NCBI RefSeq assembly: GCF_000520595.1
Contig: NZ_KI914978.1
Span: 184,611-231,958 of the forward strand
DNA: 47,348 bases
From: Arthrobacter sp. H5
GTDB lineage: Bacteria; Actinomycetota; Actinomycetes; Actinomycetales; Micrococcaceae
Direction: 5' to 3'
A model generated the notes under the pieces. That model was given only the letters and a program-made list of their open reading frames with translations, did no database searches and was not told where the DNA came from. The position numbers were made by a program, and so were the translations under genes. Positions 40,132 to 47,348 of the stretch are shown in pieces (the first letter of the stretch is position 1; the number at the start of each line of letters is the position of its first letter).

Positions 40132-40155
40132 AAGTGACGTTGGCCGTGACGTGGG

Positions 40156-40905
40156 TCAGTGCCCCATGCCCAGCCCGCCGTCAACAGGAATGACTGCTCC
40201 GGAAATGTAGGCTGCCTCGTCGCTGGCGATCCAGCGGACCACCTTGGCAACTTCGTCGCTTTCGGCGAACCGGCCGGCCGGGATGGATGCCAGGTAGCTT
40301 TTCTGCCTCTCGGCGGGGAGCGCAGCGGTCATGTCGGTGTTGACGAACCCGGGGGCCACTACGTTGGCGGTAATGTTTCGTGAACCGAGCTCGCGGGTAA
40401 TGGAGCGCGCCAGGCCAACCAGGCCGGCCTTTGACGCGGAATAGTTGATCTGCCCGGGCGCGCCGTAGAGCCCTGAGACGGATGAGATGAGGACAATCCT
40501 GCCCTTGCGCACGCGGAGCATTCCCCGGGAAGCGCGCTTGATGACCCGGAAGGCACCGGTCAGGTTGGTGTTCACGACGTCGGTGAAGTCAGTTTCGCTC
40601 ATTCTCAGCAACAGCGTGTCGCGGGTGATGCCCGCGTTTGCGACTAATACCTCAACCGGACCGTGGGCGTCCTCTACCTCACGGAAAGCGGCATCGATCT
40701 GCTCCTCGCTGGTGACATCGGCCTTCACACCAAGGACACCGTCCGGCACGTCGCCACTGCGGTACGTAATAGCCACACGATCACCGCTGGCCACAAAGGC
40801 CCGGGCAATGGCCAGTCCGATTCCGCGGTTGCCGCCCGTCACCAGAACACTGCGTCCAGTGGTGGTGGCCTGCTCCGCGTCAGTTTTCGATTCCTGCACC
40901 GGCAA
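40156..40905 (-). CDS. fabG: 3-oxoacyl-ACP reductase FabG
   Basis: NADPH-dependent reductase of 249 residues for the first reduction of fatty-acid elongation (FAS II type). Visible are TGGNRGIG (23-30), ANAGITRDTLLLRM (89-102), the catalytic Ser of LISSVSGLYG (near 141), and YSASK (155-159), all standard, with APGFVNTDMT after. The likely start is TTG at 40905; GTG at 40899 is a close alternative. No other FAS II gene is adjacent, so it may serve another 3-oxoacyl pathway. The SDR gene follows on the same strand. Confidence 0.9.
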   Translation of the reverse strand: MPVQESKTDAEQATTTGRSVLVTGGNRGIGLAIARAFVASGDRVAITYRSGDVPDGVLGVKADVTSEEQIDAAFREVEDAHGPVEVLVANAGITRDTLLLRMSETDFTDVVNTNLTGAFRVIKRASRGMLRVRKGRIVLISSVSGLYGAPGQINYSASKAGLVGLARSITRELGSRNITANVVAPGFVNTDMTAALPAERQKSYLASIPAGRFAESDEVAKVVRWIASDEAAYISGAVIPVDGGLGMGH

Positions 40906-41016
40906 GGTCCTATCTATGATGAGTGGTCAAACCGTCCCGTCGATCCTATCGGTGCACGCTGAGAACTTTAACAACAGCGTGCGCAGTGAGACAATAGAAG
41001 GGTCCCTTGGAGTGTG

Positions 41017-41460
41017 ATGATCAACCAGCCGCACAGCAGTGCCCACGACAGCAGCGCAGAACACGGCAGTACGCACCGTAGCCGCGCGGAAGTGCACAAC
41101 ATCAGTGACGCCCGCGAGGCGCACAGCGATGAAATGCGCGGGCGGATGATCAAGTACTCGGTATCGATGGGCATCCGGCTGGTCTGTCTGATTCTGGTTT
41201 TTGTTGTCGAGGGATGGCTTCAGTGGGTGATGATTGCGGGCGCGGTTTTCCTGCCGTATTTCGCGGTGATCATCGCAAACGGCGGGAGCGACACCAGCAA
41301 TCTGCAGCATAGCGACGCACTGCTGGAAAGGGCACCGTCCCCGGAATTGGGCACCGGCCCGGTTGCCGCACCGGTGGCCGATGACGAGCCGCTGCAGGGG
41401 GAAATAGTTCCAGAGGAATCAGTTGCACCGGATGCCGGGGAAGGGAAAGGGCAGGAATGA
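41017..41460 (+). CDS. DUF3099 family membrane protein
   Basis: A 147-residue membrane protein that I recognise as DUF3099, actinobacterial and uncharacterised. A charged His/Ser-rich N-terminal part (to about 50) precedes two membrane segments, SMGIRLVCLILVFVVEGW and WVMIAGAVFLPYFAVIIAN, and an acidic Pro-rich tail follows. ATG at 41017 is preferred over the GTG at 41014. GGAG lies 4 nt upstream. The stop overlaps the next gene's ATG by 4 bp (ATGA). Confidence 0.85.
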   Translation: MINQPHSSAHDSSAEHGSTHRSRAEVHNISDAREAHSDEMRGRMIKYSVSMGIRLVCLILVFVVEGWLQWVMIAGAVFLPYFAVIIANGGSDTSNLQHSDALLERAPSPELGTGPVAAPVADDEPLQGEIVPEESVAPDAGEGKGQE

Positions 41461-41696
41461 GTATTTTCGACCAGTTGGGCGTCGGCCCCCCGTCCGTCCC
41501 TGAAGCGGAAGTTTGTGCGCGGAAGGCGTGCCGTTCAGCCGCGCACTGGCAGCTGCTCTGGAACAACCCGAAGATCCATACGCCTGAGCGACGCAAAATC
41601 TGGTTGGCCTGCGGCGAGCACCGCGACTGGTTGCAGGACTACCTGAGCACCCGCGGTCTGTGGAAACAGACACTCCCCATGGATCACCGGCATTAA
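41457..41696 (+). CDS. Small Cys/His-containing conserved protein
   Basis: A 79-residue cytoplasmic protein. It has CARKAC (Cys20, Cys25) and CGEHR (Cys52, His55) around a Trp-rich middle (HWQLLWNN), a pattern that could bind one zinc ion. Homologues in Arthrobacter relatives are uncharacterised; I give no function. It is coupled to the DUF3099 gene (ATGA) and precedes SURF1 by 3 bp, so the three genes form an operon and it might act in membrane or oxidase biogenesis. Confidence 0.75.
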   Translation: MSIFDQLGVGPPSVPEAEVCARKACRSAAHWQLLWNNPKIHTPERRKIWLACGEHRDWLQDYLSTRGLWKQTLPMDHRH

Positions 41697-41699
41697 GGC

Positions 41700-42539
41700 G
41701 TGGATTTGCTGAAGCTTTTGGTGTCTCCACGATGGCTGGGCTGGCTTGCCCTGGTCATGGTGCTTGCCGCTGCCTGCGGTGCCCTCGGACTGTGGCAAAT
41801 GGACCGTCGGGACCAACTGGTTTCCACCATGGACACTGTGCGGGCCAACTACGATGAGCCCGCCGTCCCCTACTCCACTTCCCTGTTCAGCACCTTTGAT
41901 CCCGCGTCGGAGTGGTCCAGCGTTGAGCTCACCGGCGTCTACGACGCAGCAAACACCCGCGTTGTGCGCAACCGCCCTCTGAACGGCCGGCCGGGCTACG
42001 AAGTTCTGGTCCCCCTTCGGATGGACGATGGCTCTTCCGTGATCATCAACCGCGGCTGGCTGCCCATCGGAAATGACAACGCCGGCCGTCCCGACACGGT
42101 GCCTGCGGCCCCTGACGGCGAGGTGACTGTAGTGGCTCGGATCAAACCCGGAGAGCCCGTCCTCGACCGCGGGGCGCCGGAGGGTCAACTGGCCTCCATC
42201 AACCTGCCTGCCTACCAGGAGGAACTCGGATATCCGGCTCACACGGCGGCCTATGGGCTGATGTCTTCCGAAACGCCGTCACCCGTGTCCGCGCCCGTTG
42301 CCCTTCCCAAGCCTGCACTGGATCTGGGGCCCCACCTGTCCTACTCAATGCAGTGGTTCGCCTTCGGTGTACTGCTCTTCGTTGGCTTTGGCTACGCCGC
42401 CCGACAACAACGCCACCTTGAGTACGAGGAATCGGAACTCGCGGCCGGTAGAACGCCGCAGCCCCGTGCCGCGAAGGGACGCCGGCGTCCCACTGCGGAG
42501 CAGGAGGAAGACGCAATCCTCGACGCACAGGGCTACTGA
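41700..42539 (+). CDS. SURF1 family protein (cytochrome c oxidase assembly)
   Basis: Membrane protein of 279 residues of the SURF1/Shy1 family, which helps insert haem a into cytochrome c oxidase. Two membrane segments are at the ends: WLGWLALVMVLAAACGALGLW (about 12-32) and MQWFAFGVLLFVGFGYAA (about 216-234). Between them lies the periplasmic loop with the family pattern LNGRPGYEVLVPLRMDDGSSV and INRGWLP. The C-terminal tail is charged and extends beyond the usual end. The start is a GTG at 41700. It converges with the ABC-F gene. Confidence 0.9.
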   Translation: MDLLKLLVSPRWLGWLALVMVLAAACGALGLWQMDRRDQLVSTMDTVRANYDEPAVPYSTSLFSTFDPASEWSSVELTGVYDAANTRVVRNRPLNGRPGYEVLVPLRMDDGSSVIINRGWLPIGNDNAGRPDTVPAAPDGEVTVVARIKPGEPVLDRGAPEGQLASINLPAYQEELGYPAHTAAYGLMSSETPSPVSAPVALPKPALDLGPHLSYSMQWFAFGVLLFVGFGYAARQQRHLEYEESELAAGRTPQPRAAKGRRRPTAEQEEDAILDAQGY

Positions 42540-42558
42540 GCCGCGCCCAGGCCGGTGG

Positions 42559-42588
42559 TCGAGCTCAGGCAAGCGATCGAGCTCAGGC
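42559..42588. repeat. Short direct repeat between SURF1 and ABC-F genes
   Basis: TCGAGCTCAGGC occurs at 42559-42570 and 42577-42588 (18-bp period). The second copy overlaps the last codons of the ABC-F gene. No terminator-like hairpin with a T-run is seen here. Confidence 0.5.
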
Positions 42589-44181
42589 GAGTGTGACCAG
42601 TTCCAGGTAGTCGTCGTTCCACAGGTCCTCCACGCCGTCAGGCAGCAGGACCACGCGCTCAGGATTCAACGCGTCAACTGCGCCTTCATCATGGCTGACC
42701 AGAACGACGGCGCCGGAATAGTTCCGCAGCGCACCAAGGATTTCGGCGCGGCTTGCCGGATCGAGGTTGTTGGTTGGCTCGTCGAGGAGCAGCACGTTGG
42801 CTGAGGACGCGACAATGGTGGCCAGCGCCAGCCGGGTCTTCTCCCCGCCGGACAACACGCCGGCAGGCTTGTCCACGTCGTCACCCGAAAAAAGGAAGGA
42901 GCCCAGCACCCCGCGGACCTCGGCGTCCTTCATATCGGGCGCCGCAGAACGCATGTTCTCCAGTACCGTCCGTTCGGTGTCGAGCGTCTCGTGCTCTTGG
43001 GCGTAGTAGCCCACCTTCAGCCCGTGCCCTGGAATAACCTCACCGGTGTCGGGTGTGTCCACACCCGCCAGCATGCGCAGCAGGGTGGTCTTGCCTGCAC
43101 CATTCAGCCCAAGGATCACCACTTTCGACCCGCGGTCGATGGCCAGGTCCACGTCCGTGAAGATCTCCAGCGACCCGTAGGACTTGCTCAGTCCCTCCGC
43201 CGTCATCGGTGTCTTGCCGCAGGGCGACGGCTCGGGGAACCGCAGCGCTGCAACCCTGTCCTGTGCGCGGACGGCGTCGAGTCCACCGAGCAGGCGTTCG
43301 GCCCGCTTGGCCATGTTCTGCGCGGCGACGGCCTTGGTGGCCTTGGCGCGCATCTTGTTGGCCTGATCCATGAGGACCTGGGCCTTCTTCTCGGTGTTGG
43401 CGCGTTCACGCTTACGGGCCTTTTCATCGGTCTCGCGCTGTTGCAGATACCGCTTCCAGCCGATGTTATAGATGTCGATGGTGGCCCGGTTGGCGTCCAG
43501 ATGGAACACCTTGTTTACTGTGGCTTCCAGCAGCTCGACATCGTGACTGATCACGATCAGTCCGCCCTGGTGATTCTTCAGGAAGTCCCGCAACCAGGTG
43601 ATCGAGTCTGCGTCGAGGTGGTTGGTCGGCTCATCAAGCAGCATCGTCTCCGCGCCGGAATAGAGAATCCTTGCGAGCTCCACGCGCCGACGCTGCCCAC
43701 CGGAGAGGGTGCTCAGCGACTGATTGAGGATGCGTTCGGGCAGTGCAAGATTGGAGGAGATAGCGGCTGCTTCGGCCTCCGCCGCATAGCCGCCGTGTGC
43801 CAGGAACTCGGCTTCGATCCGGTCGTAGCGGGACATGGCCTTATCCCGTACCGCGTGGTCGTCACTGGCCATGTCGTCCTGGGCAGCCTTGAGCTTGGTC
43901 ACAACGACATCGAGGTTTCGTGCCGACAGGATGCGGTCCCGTGCCAGCTGCTCCATGTTAGGCGTCCGCGGGTCCTGTGGCAGGTAGCCGATTTCCCCCT
44001 TCCGGGTGACCGTGCCGCCAGCTGGAAGACCCTCGCCTGCCATCACCCGTGTCAGGGTGGTCTTGCCCGCACCGTTCCGCCCGACCAGGCCGATCTTGTC
44101 GCCACGGTCCACACGGAACGAAACATCGTCCATGAGGAGCCTCGCTCCCGCACGTAGTTCCAAGTTCGAAACGCTGATCAA
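42583..44181 (-). CDS. ABC-F family ATPase
   Basis: Cytoplasmic protein of 532 residues with two ABC domains and no membrane part, of the kind that binds the ribosome for translation control or antibiotic protection. Domain 1 has Walker A GRNGAGKTT (34-42) and LSGGQRRR with LLDEPTNHLD. Domain 2 has GLNGAGKTT and LSGGEKTR with LLDEPTNNLD. The charged linker (about 245-290, KARKRERANTEKKAQ) is the P-site-reaching arm. The start is TTG at 44181, with GAGG about 8 nt upstream. It diverges from bioY. No resistance role can be assigned from sequence alone. Confidence 0.92.
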   Translation of the reverse strand: MISVSNLELRAGARLLMDDVSFRVDRGDKIGLVGRNGAGKTTLTRVMAGEGLPAGGTVTRKGEIGYLPQDPRTPNMEQLARDRILSARNLDVVVTKLKAAQDDMASDDHAVRDKAMSRYDRIEAEFLAHGGYAAEAEAAAISSNLALPERILNQSLSTLSGGQRRRVELARILYSGAETMLLDEPTNHLDADSITWLRDFLKNHQGGLIVISHDVELLEATVNKVFHLDANRATIDIYNIGWKRYLQQRETDEKARKRERANTEKKAQVLMDQANKMRAKATKAVAAQNMAKRAERLLGGLDAVRAQDRVAALRFPEPSPCGKTPMTAEGLSKSYGSLEIFTDVDLAIDRGSKVVILGLNGAGKTTLLRMLAGVDTPDTGEVIPGHGLKVGYYAQEHETLDTERTVLENMRSAAPDMKDAEVRGVLGSFLFSGDDVDKPAGVLSGGEKTRLALATIVASSANVLLLDEPTNNLDPASRAEILGALRNYSGAVVLVSHDEGAVDALNPERVVLLPDGVEDLWNDDYLELVTLA

Positions 44182-44228
44182 TTCATTGGCCTCTCATAGT
44201 TCGCGGTGCGGCTTTGCGCACGCCCATT

Positions 44229-44247
44229 GTTGTAGGAAACCTACAAC
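44229..44247. promoter_or_regulatory. Perfect palindrome upstream of bioY
   Basis: GTTGTAGG and CCTACAAC around AAA. It lies 34-52 bp upstream of the predicted bioY transcription start and 48 bp from the ABC-F start, so it could control either gene. It does not match the BirA, BioR or BioQ sites I know. Confidence 0.6.
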
Positions 44248-44268
44248 CGAAATGGATTTCCGCCGCAC

Positions 44269-44274
44269 TATTCT
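44269..44274 (+). promoter_or_regulatory. -10 box of the bioY operon
   Basis: TATTCT, 6 nt before a GTG at 44281. Either a leaderless start at 44281 or a 42-nt leader with AGGAAG before the ATG at 44323 is possible. Confidence 0.5.
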
Positions 44275-44322
44275 CAGTTAGTGACAGCAGACTGTTGTCC
44301 AGAACCGACAGGAAGTGTCACG

Positions 44323-44967
44323 ATGCAACTGACAAACCAGAATCCGGGGACGCAGTCCACCGGGAGTCCCGCTCCCGCCCGGCGCCGCTGGAACGCCACC
44401 GATCTTTCACTGATTGCGGTGTTCGCGGCCCTCGTGGCCGCTTTTGCAATCCTACCCGCAATACCTGTAGGCGGCGTCGGAGTGCCCATTACCCTGCAAA
44501 CTCTCGCGGTGATGGTGACGGGCGTCATCCTCGGCCCGTGGCGCGGCGGCGCGGCAGTTGGTTTGTACGTGGCCGTCGGTTTGGCCGGGCTGCCTGTCTT
44601 CAGCCAGTTCCGCGGAGGTATTGGCGTCCTGTTTGGTCCATCGGCAGGCTACATTATCGCTTTCCCGCTGGCAGCCATCCTGGTCGGAGTCCTCGCCCGG
44701 GTGGTCATCCGCCGAGTAACGCGGTTCCGTTACCTCGCCCTGTTCGGTGCATGCCTGTTGACCAGCCTGATCGTCATCCACCCGTTGGGCATCAGCGGCA
44801 TGATGCTCAACGCGAAGCTGGATCTGGGGGCGGCCATCGCCGCCGATGCTGTGTTCCTCCCGGGTGATGTTGTCAAGAACCTGCTGGCCGCCGCCGTCGG
44901 GCTCAGCGTACTGAAGGCCTTTCCGCGCCTGCAGGGACGCCGACGGACACCCAGCCCACAGCTGTGA
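44323..44967 (+). CDS. bioY: BioY, biotin transporter substrate-binding subunit
   Basis: S component of an ECF transporter, a membrane protein that binds biotin. From ATG 44323 it has 214 residues, with about six hydrophobic segments and the family's signature PITLQTLAVMVTG, GVLFGPSAGYIIAFPLAA and FLPGDVVKNLLAA. ATG 44323 has AGGAAG 8 nt upstream; a GTG at 44281 adds 14 residues and could be used on a leaderless mRNA. The next gene's GTG overlaps the stop (GTGA). A palindrome upstream may sense biotin through an unknown regulator. Confidence 0.93.
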   Translation: MQLTNQNPGTQSTGSPAPARRRWNATDLSLIAVFAALVAAFAILPAIPVGGVGVPITLQTLAVMVTGVILGPWRGGAAVGLYVAVGLAGLPVFSQFRGGIGVLFGPSAGYIIAFPLAAILVGVLARVVIRRVTRFRYLALFGACLLTSLIVIHPLGISGMMLNAKLDLGAAIAADAVFLPGDVVKNLLAAAVGLSVLKAFPRLQGRRRTPSPQL

Positions 44968-45695
44968 TCCACTTTGCCGGCGCCTCCGTCAGTACTGATG
45001 ATCCGCAGTACCGGACCATCCTGCACCCCTTTGACCTCACCCTCAGTGAGCAGCGCGTATCCATCATTGGTGCCAACGGATCCGGCAAGTCCACCCTGCT
45101 CAAGCTGATCAACGGATTGGTGCTGCCGGACGCCGGCAGGGTCCAGGTGGGCGGCCTTGATACCTCACGGCACGGTGGCAGGGTCCGGCAGCGTGTTGGG
45201 TTTGTCTTCACTGATCCGCTTGCTCAGCTGGTGATGCCCACCGGACGGGAGGACGTGGAATTGTCGCTGCGCAGGCAGGTCAAAAGTGGCGCCGAGAGGC
45301 GGCATAGAGCCGAGGCCGTGCTGGATCGGTTTGGCCTGCTGCACCTGGCCGATCAGAGCATCTATGACCTCTCCGGCGGTGAGCGGCAGTTGCTTGCGCT
45401 GGCGACAGTCCTTGCCGTCGGCCCCACCGTACTGGTGGCCGACGAACCCACCACCCTCCTGGACCTGAGGAACGAGGAACGCATCCGCGCGCTTCTGCGC
45501 TGCCTTGACCAGCAGGTGGTCTTCACCACCCACAACCTGGACTTTGCGCTGGACAGTGACCGCACCCTCGTGATCGACGGAGGCAAGCTGGTCTTCGATG
45601 GAAAGCCCCGGGACGCCGTGGACGCGTACTGCGCCCTCAGCAGCGAAGGCGGCCGCGCGCCAGCATCCCCCGCTGCGGGTCAGGCCTTCCCATGA
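44964..45695 (+). CDS. bioM: BioM, ECF transporter ATP-binding protein
   Basis: Energising ATPase of the biotin ECF transporter, 243 residues. Walker A is GANGSGKST (36-44), the signature is LSGGERQ, Walker B is VLVADEPTTLLDL, and FTTHNLD carries the switch His. GTG at 44964 overlaps the bioY stop and its own stop overlaps the bioN ATG (ATGA), so all three proteins are translationally coupled. Only one ATPase gene is present, so BioM probably acts as a homodimer. Confidence 0.93.
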   Translation: MIHFAGASVSTDDPQYRTILHPFDLTLSEQRVSIIGANGSGKSTLLKLINGLVLPDAGRVQVGGLDTSRHGGRVRQRVGFVFTDPLAQLVMPTGREDVELSLRRQVKSGAERRHRAEAVLDRFGLLHLADQSIYDLSGGERQLLALATVLAVGPTVLVADEPTTLLDLRNEERIRALLRCLDQQVVFTTHNLDFALDSDRTLVIDGGKLVFDGKPRDAVDAYCALSSEGGRAPASPAAGQAFP

Positions 45696-46363
45696 GAGGC
45701 CACATCAGCCTGCTCGGCACCTACGTGCATCGGGACTCGCTCCTGCACCGGGCCCCCCTGTGGGTTAAGGCCGGCGGGATGGTTGCGGTGTCCAGCTCCG
45801 TGCTGCTCGTCAACACGCTTCCGGCAACGGCCGCCGCGCTGATTCTCATCGGTGCCGCCTACCTCGCCGGGGCAGCGCTGGGACTCAGACACGTCGCTGG
45901 ACCGTTGCGTCCGCTGTGGCCCATCGCGCTGATCCTCGGCGGCTACCAGTGGCTGATCAACGGCCCGGCCTTTGCGCTGCTGGTGGTCGGCAACATCGTC
46001 GTCTGCCTTCTGGCCGCCCGCCTGCTGACCCTGACCACCGAGGGCCAGCGTCTGTTGGACGGGCTGGTGTCACTTGCCAAGCCATTGCGTTGTGCCGGAG
46101 CGGACCCCGAACGCTTCGGCTTGACGCTGGCACTGATGCTTCGCAGCGTTCCGTATCTCATTGGATCGGTGCAGGATGTCCGGGACGCAGCCAAAGCCCG
46201 TGGCCTTGAGCGAAATCCACGGGCACTGGTGGTTCCGGTCTTCATCGGGGCGGTCGCATACGCCCACCAGACCGGCGAGGCGCTGGCCGCGCGTGGACTG
46301 GGCGACCCTCCGGATTCGCCGAGGTCACCCCGCAGGGCCGACGTCACCCCGCATGAAGGGTGA
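45692..46363 (+). CDS. bioN: BioN, ECF transporter transmembrane protein
   Basis: T component that links BioY to the ATPase, 223 residues with about five membrane segments. The coupling helices that grip the ATPase carry the Ala-Arg-Gly motifs AAKARGLERNP (about 166-176) and ALAARGLGD (about 200-208). ATG at 45692 overlaps the bioM stop. The stop is followed by a cluster of GTCACCC repeats that may end transcription from both sides. Confidence 0.92.
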   Translation: MRGHISLLGTYVHRDSLLHRAPLWVKAGGMVAVSSSVLLVNTLPATAAALILIGAAYLAGAALGLRHVAGPLRPLWPIALILGGYQWLINGPAFALLVVGNIVVCLLAARLLTLTTEGQRLLDGLVSLAKPLRCAGADPERFGLTLALMLRSVPYLIGSVQDVRDAAKARGLERNPRALVVPVFIGAVAYAHQTGEALAARGLGDPPDSPRSPRRADVTPHEG

Positions 46364-46381
46364 CCTCATCCGGCAGGGGTG
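46321..46381. repeat. GTCACCC repeat cluster with nested hairpins at the end of bioN
   Basis: GTCACCC occurs at 46324-46330 and 46343-46349, with reverse copies GGGTGAC at 46358-46364 and 46376-46382 (approximately). GAGGTCACCC (46321-46330) and GGGTGACCTC (46358-46367) form a perfect 10-bp arm pair, and alternative pairings exist. There is no T-run. It lies between convergent genes. Confidence 0.55.
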
Positions 46382-46398
46382 ACTTCGGCCGGTAGCGG

Positions 46399-47348
46399 TC
46401 AGCCAAGTTCGACGCTTCGGAACGCCGCGGCGGTTCCCAATCCGCCGGCCGCGCTGAGCGCGGCAACCGACCACCCGCCGTCGTGCCCGTTCAGTTCTTC
46501 CTGACGCAGGAGGTTCGCCACCAGCATCGCGCCCGACGCGCCATACGGATGTCCGTACGCCAATGCGCCTCCGTGGAGGTTAATTTTCTCCTGCGCCACA
46601 CCGATCAGGTCTGCGGATGCCAGAACCTGTGCCGCAAAGGCCTCGTTGTATTCCCAGCGGGAGATCCGGTCCGCTGTCAGGTGCAAGGAGTCCAACAGCA
46701 TATTCACGGCGTGGGCTCCGGCGACACCCAGGAGCGCCGGCTCACCGCCGGTGACTGCCGAACCGTGGAACTCCAATGCCTGCCGGAACCCTGCCGCTCG
46801 GGCTTCCGCCAGGCTCGTCACGACGGCGACGACGGCGGCATCGGCATCAGCGCAGGAGTTGCCGGCCGTGACCGTGCCGTCCGGGTGGAAGGCAGGAGCG
46901 AACCTTGCCAGGAGCGCCGGTGACATCCTCTGGCGCAGGGTCTCGTCCGCCATGCGGCCGCCCACGGACACGATGTCCGACGCCATCAATCCCGCAGCCC
47001 GGGCGGCCCGGCGATGGCTTTGCAGGGCGTAGCCGTCCTGCCGGGAGCGTTCGATGCCGTAGTAGTCCGCCACATTCTCCGCGGCGGTTCCGGCGTCCGG
47101 GTCACCGCTGGAATCGGGTGCGAACCGGGCCCGTGAGTAGAAGTCCGGCGCTCCGGGAGTAGATGTCAGTCTGTGCGCCCTCAAGGGTGCGGTGCTGCAG
47201 CTTTCCACTCCCCCGGCGAGGAACCAGGAACCTGCACCGGACTGCACCAGCCTGCAGGCAAGTACCACCGCGTCCAGTCCGGACGCGCACTGACGGTCGA
47301 TTGTCAGGCCGGGCACGCTCATCGGCAGGCCGGCGGTCAACGCTGCAA
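46399..47348 (-). CDS. Thiolase family protein with Ser at the second catalytic Cys (5' end cut by window)
   Basis: Acetyl-CoA acetyltransferase-type protein, about 316 residues visible; the N-terminus lies off the right edge. The nucleophile Cys is in TIDRQCASGLDAV, and EYNEAFAAQ and YGHPYGASGA with His are present. The last motif, usually TLCIGGGxG with the second Cys, reads ALSAAGGLG (near the end), so Ser replaces the Cys that shuttles protons in claisen-type thiolases. Direct comparison within the window: the FadA2-like enzyme has SVCAAGGQG. It may be a non-decarboxylating lyase, an SCP2-type thiolase, or inactive. The gene context to the right is unknown. Confidence 0.85.
   Translation of the reverse strand, partial: AALTAGLPMSVPGLTIDRQCASGLDAVVLACRLVQSGAGSWFLAGGVESCSTAPLRAHRLTSTPGAPDFYSRARFAPDSSGDPDAGTAAENVADYYGIERSRQDGYALQSHRRAARAAGLMASDIVSVGGRMADETLRQRMSPALLARFAPAFHPDGTVTAGNSCADADAAVVAVVTSLAEARAAGFRQALEFHGSAVTGGEPALLGVAGAHAVNMLLDSLHLTADRISRWEYNEAFAAQVLASADLIGVAQEKINLHGGALAYGHPYGASGAMLVANLLRQEELNGHDGGWSVAALSAAGGLGTAAAFRSVELG

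Noticed and set aside
42991-44157. 388-codon open frame on the plus strand
   Set aside because: Antisense to the ABC-F ATPase, whose two full Walker sets leave no doubt about the coding strand.
44181-44190. ATG-AAT-TGA mini-ORF overlapping the ABC-F start
   Set aside because: It could be a regulatory leader ORF, but it is two codons long and shares the GAGG of the TTG start. I regard it as chance.
1-47348. CRISPR arrays, IS elements, integrases, toxin-antitoxin pairs, restriction genes
   Set aside because: I looked for these and found no repeats with regular spacers, no transposase or integrase motifs, and no defence-type gene clusters.

Overview
This 47.3 kb window is chromosomal DNA of a high-GC actinobacterium, most likely an Arthrobacter-like member of the Micrococcaceae. 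Visible support: a Pup-proteasome pair (dop, arc), mycothiol ligase mshC, actinobacterial families (PAC2, DUF5703, DUF3090, SCO1664-like, DUF3099), frequent GTG/TTG starts, and many genes that start 6-7 nt after a TAnnnT -10 box (leaderless mRNAs). I saw no phage, IS element, CRISPR array or integron. Coding density is high and most neighbours overlap or lie a few bases apart. The genus is inferred from remembered protein similarity, not from a search.

Layout. 1-7341: protein turnover and housekeeping block (dop partial, arc, trmI, site-2 protease, HAD phosphatase, divergent PAC2). 7338-16130: mshC, uppP, an aldo/keto-reductase-like protein without its catalytic residues, two small conserved proteins, an acyl-CoA dehydrogenase-like flavoprotein, an M20 peptidase, the phosphatase/DUF3090/kinase-like cassette, and arfB. 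16225-18671: tRNA-Leu(GAG), kynureninase, a secreted trypsin-like protease. 18801-25309: a lipid locus in which a MaoC hydratase, a FabG4-like reductase and a FadA2-like thiolase (minus strand) face a TetR regulator and an acyl-CoA oxidase (plus strand) across one palindromic operator. 25451-28323: a small acidic protein and the divergent glgA/glgC pair. 28324-31683: transglutaminase, alpha-E and circularly permuted ATP-grasp operon. 31765-35812: pepN, a lipoate/biotin ligase-family protein, rpmE2. 35921-39331: rRNA methyltransferase, TSUP exporter and ABC ATPase operon, then serB. 39341-42539: two short-chain reductases, then DUF3099, a small Cys/His protein and SURF1. 42583-46363: ABC-F ATPase and the bioY-bioM-bioN biotin transporter. 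46399 to the end: a partial thiolase.

How the genes work together. The left block shares several genes with the M. tuberculosis Rv2112c-Rv2137c region (dop, mpa, trmI, PAC2, mshC, uppP, and the phosphatase/DUF3090/SCO1664 set). The lipid locus encodes all four beta-oxidation steps. By family its hydratase and dehydrogenase should be R-specific, and its first enzyme looks like a peroxide-forming oxidase, so the set resembles peroxisomal rather than classical bacterial beta-oxidation. The bio genes form a complete ECF biotin importer. The ATP-grasp/alpha-E/transglutaminase operon is a conserved actinobacterial set of unknown product.

The observations I would check first are the lipid locus and its mirror-image promoter/operator, the aldo/keto reductase that has lost three of four catalytic residues, the thiolase with Ser in place of its second Cys, and the uncharacterised cassettes.
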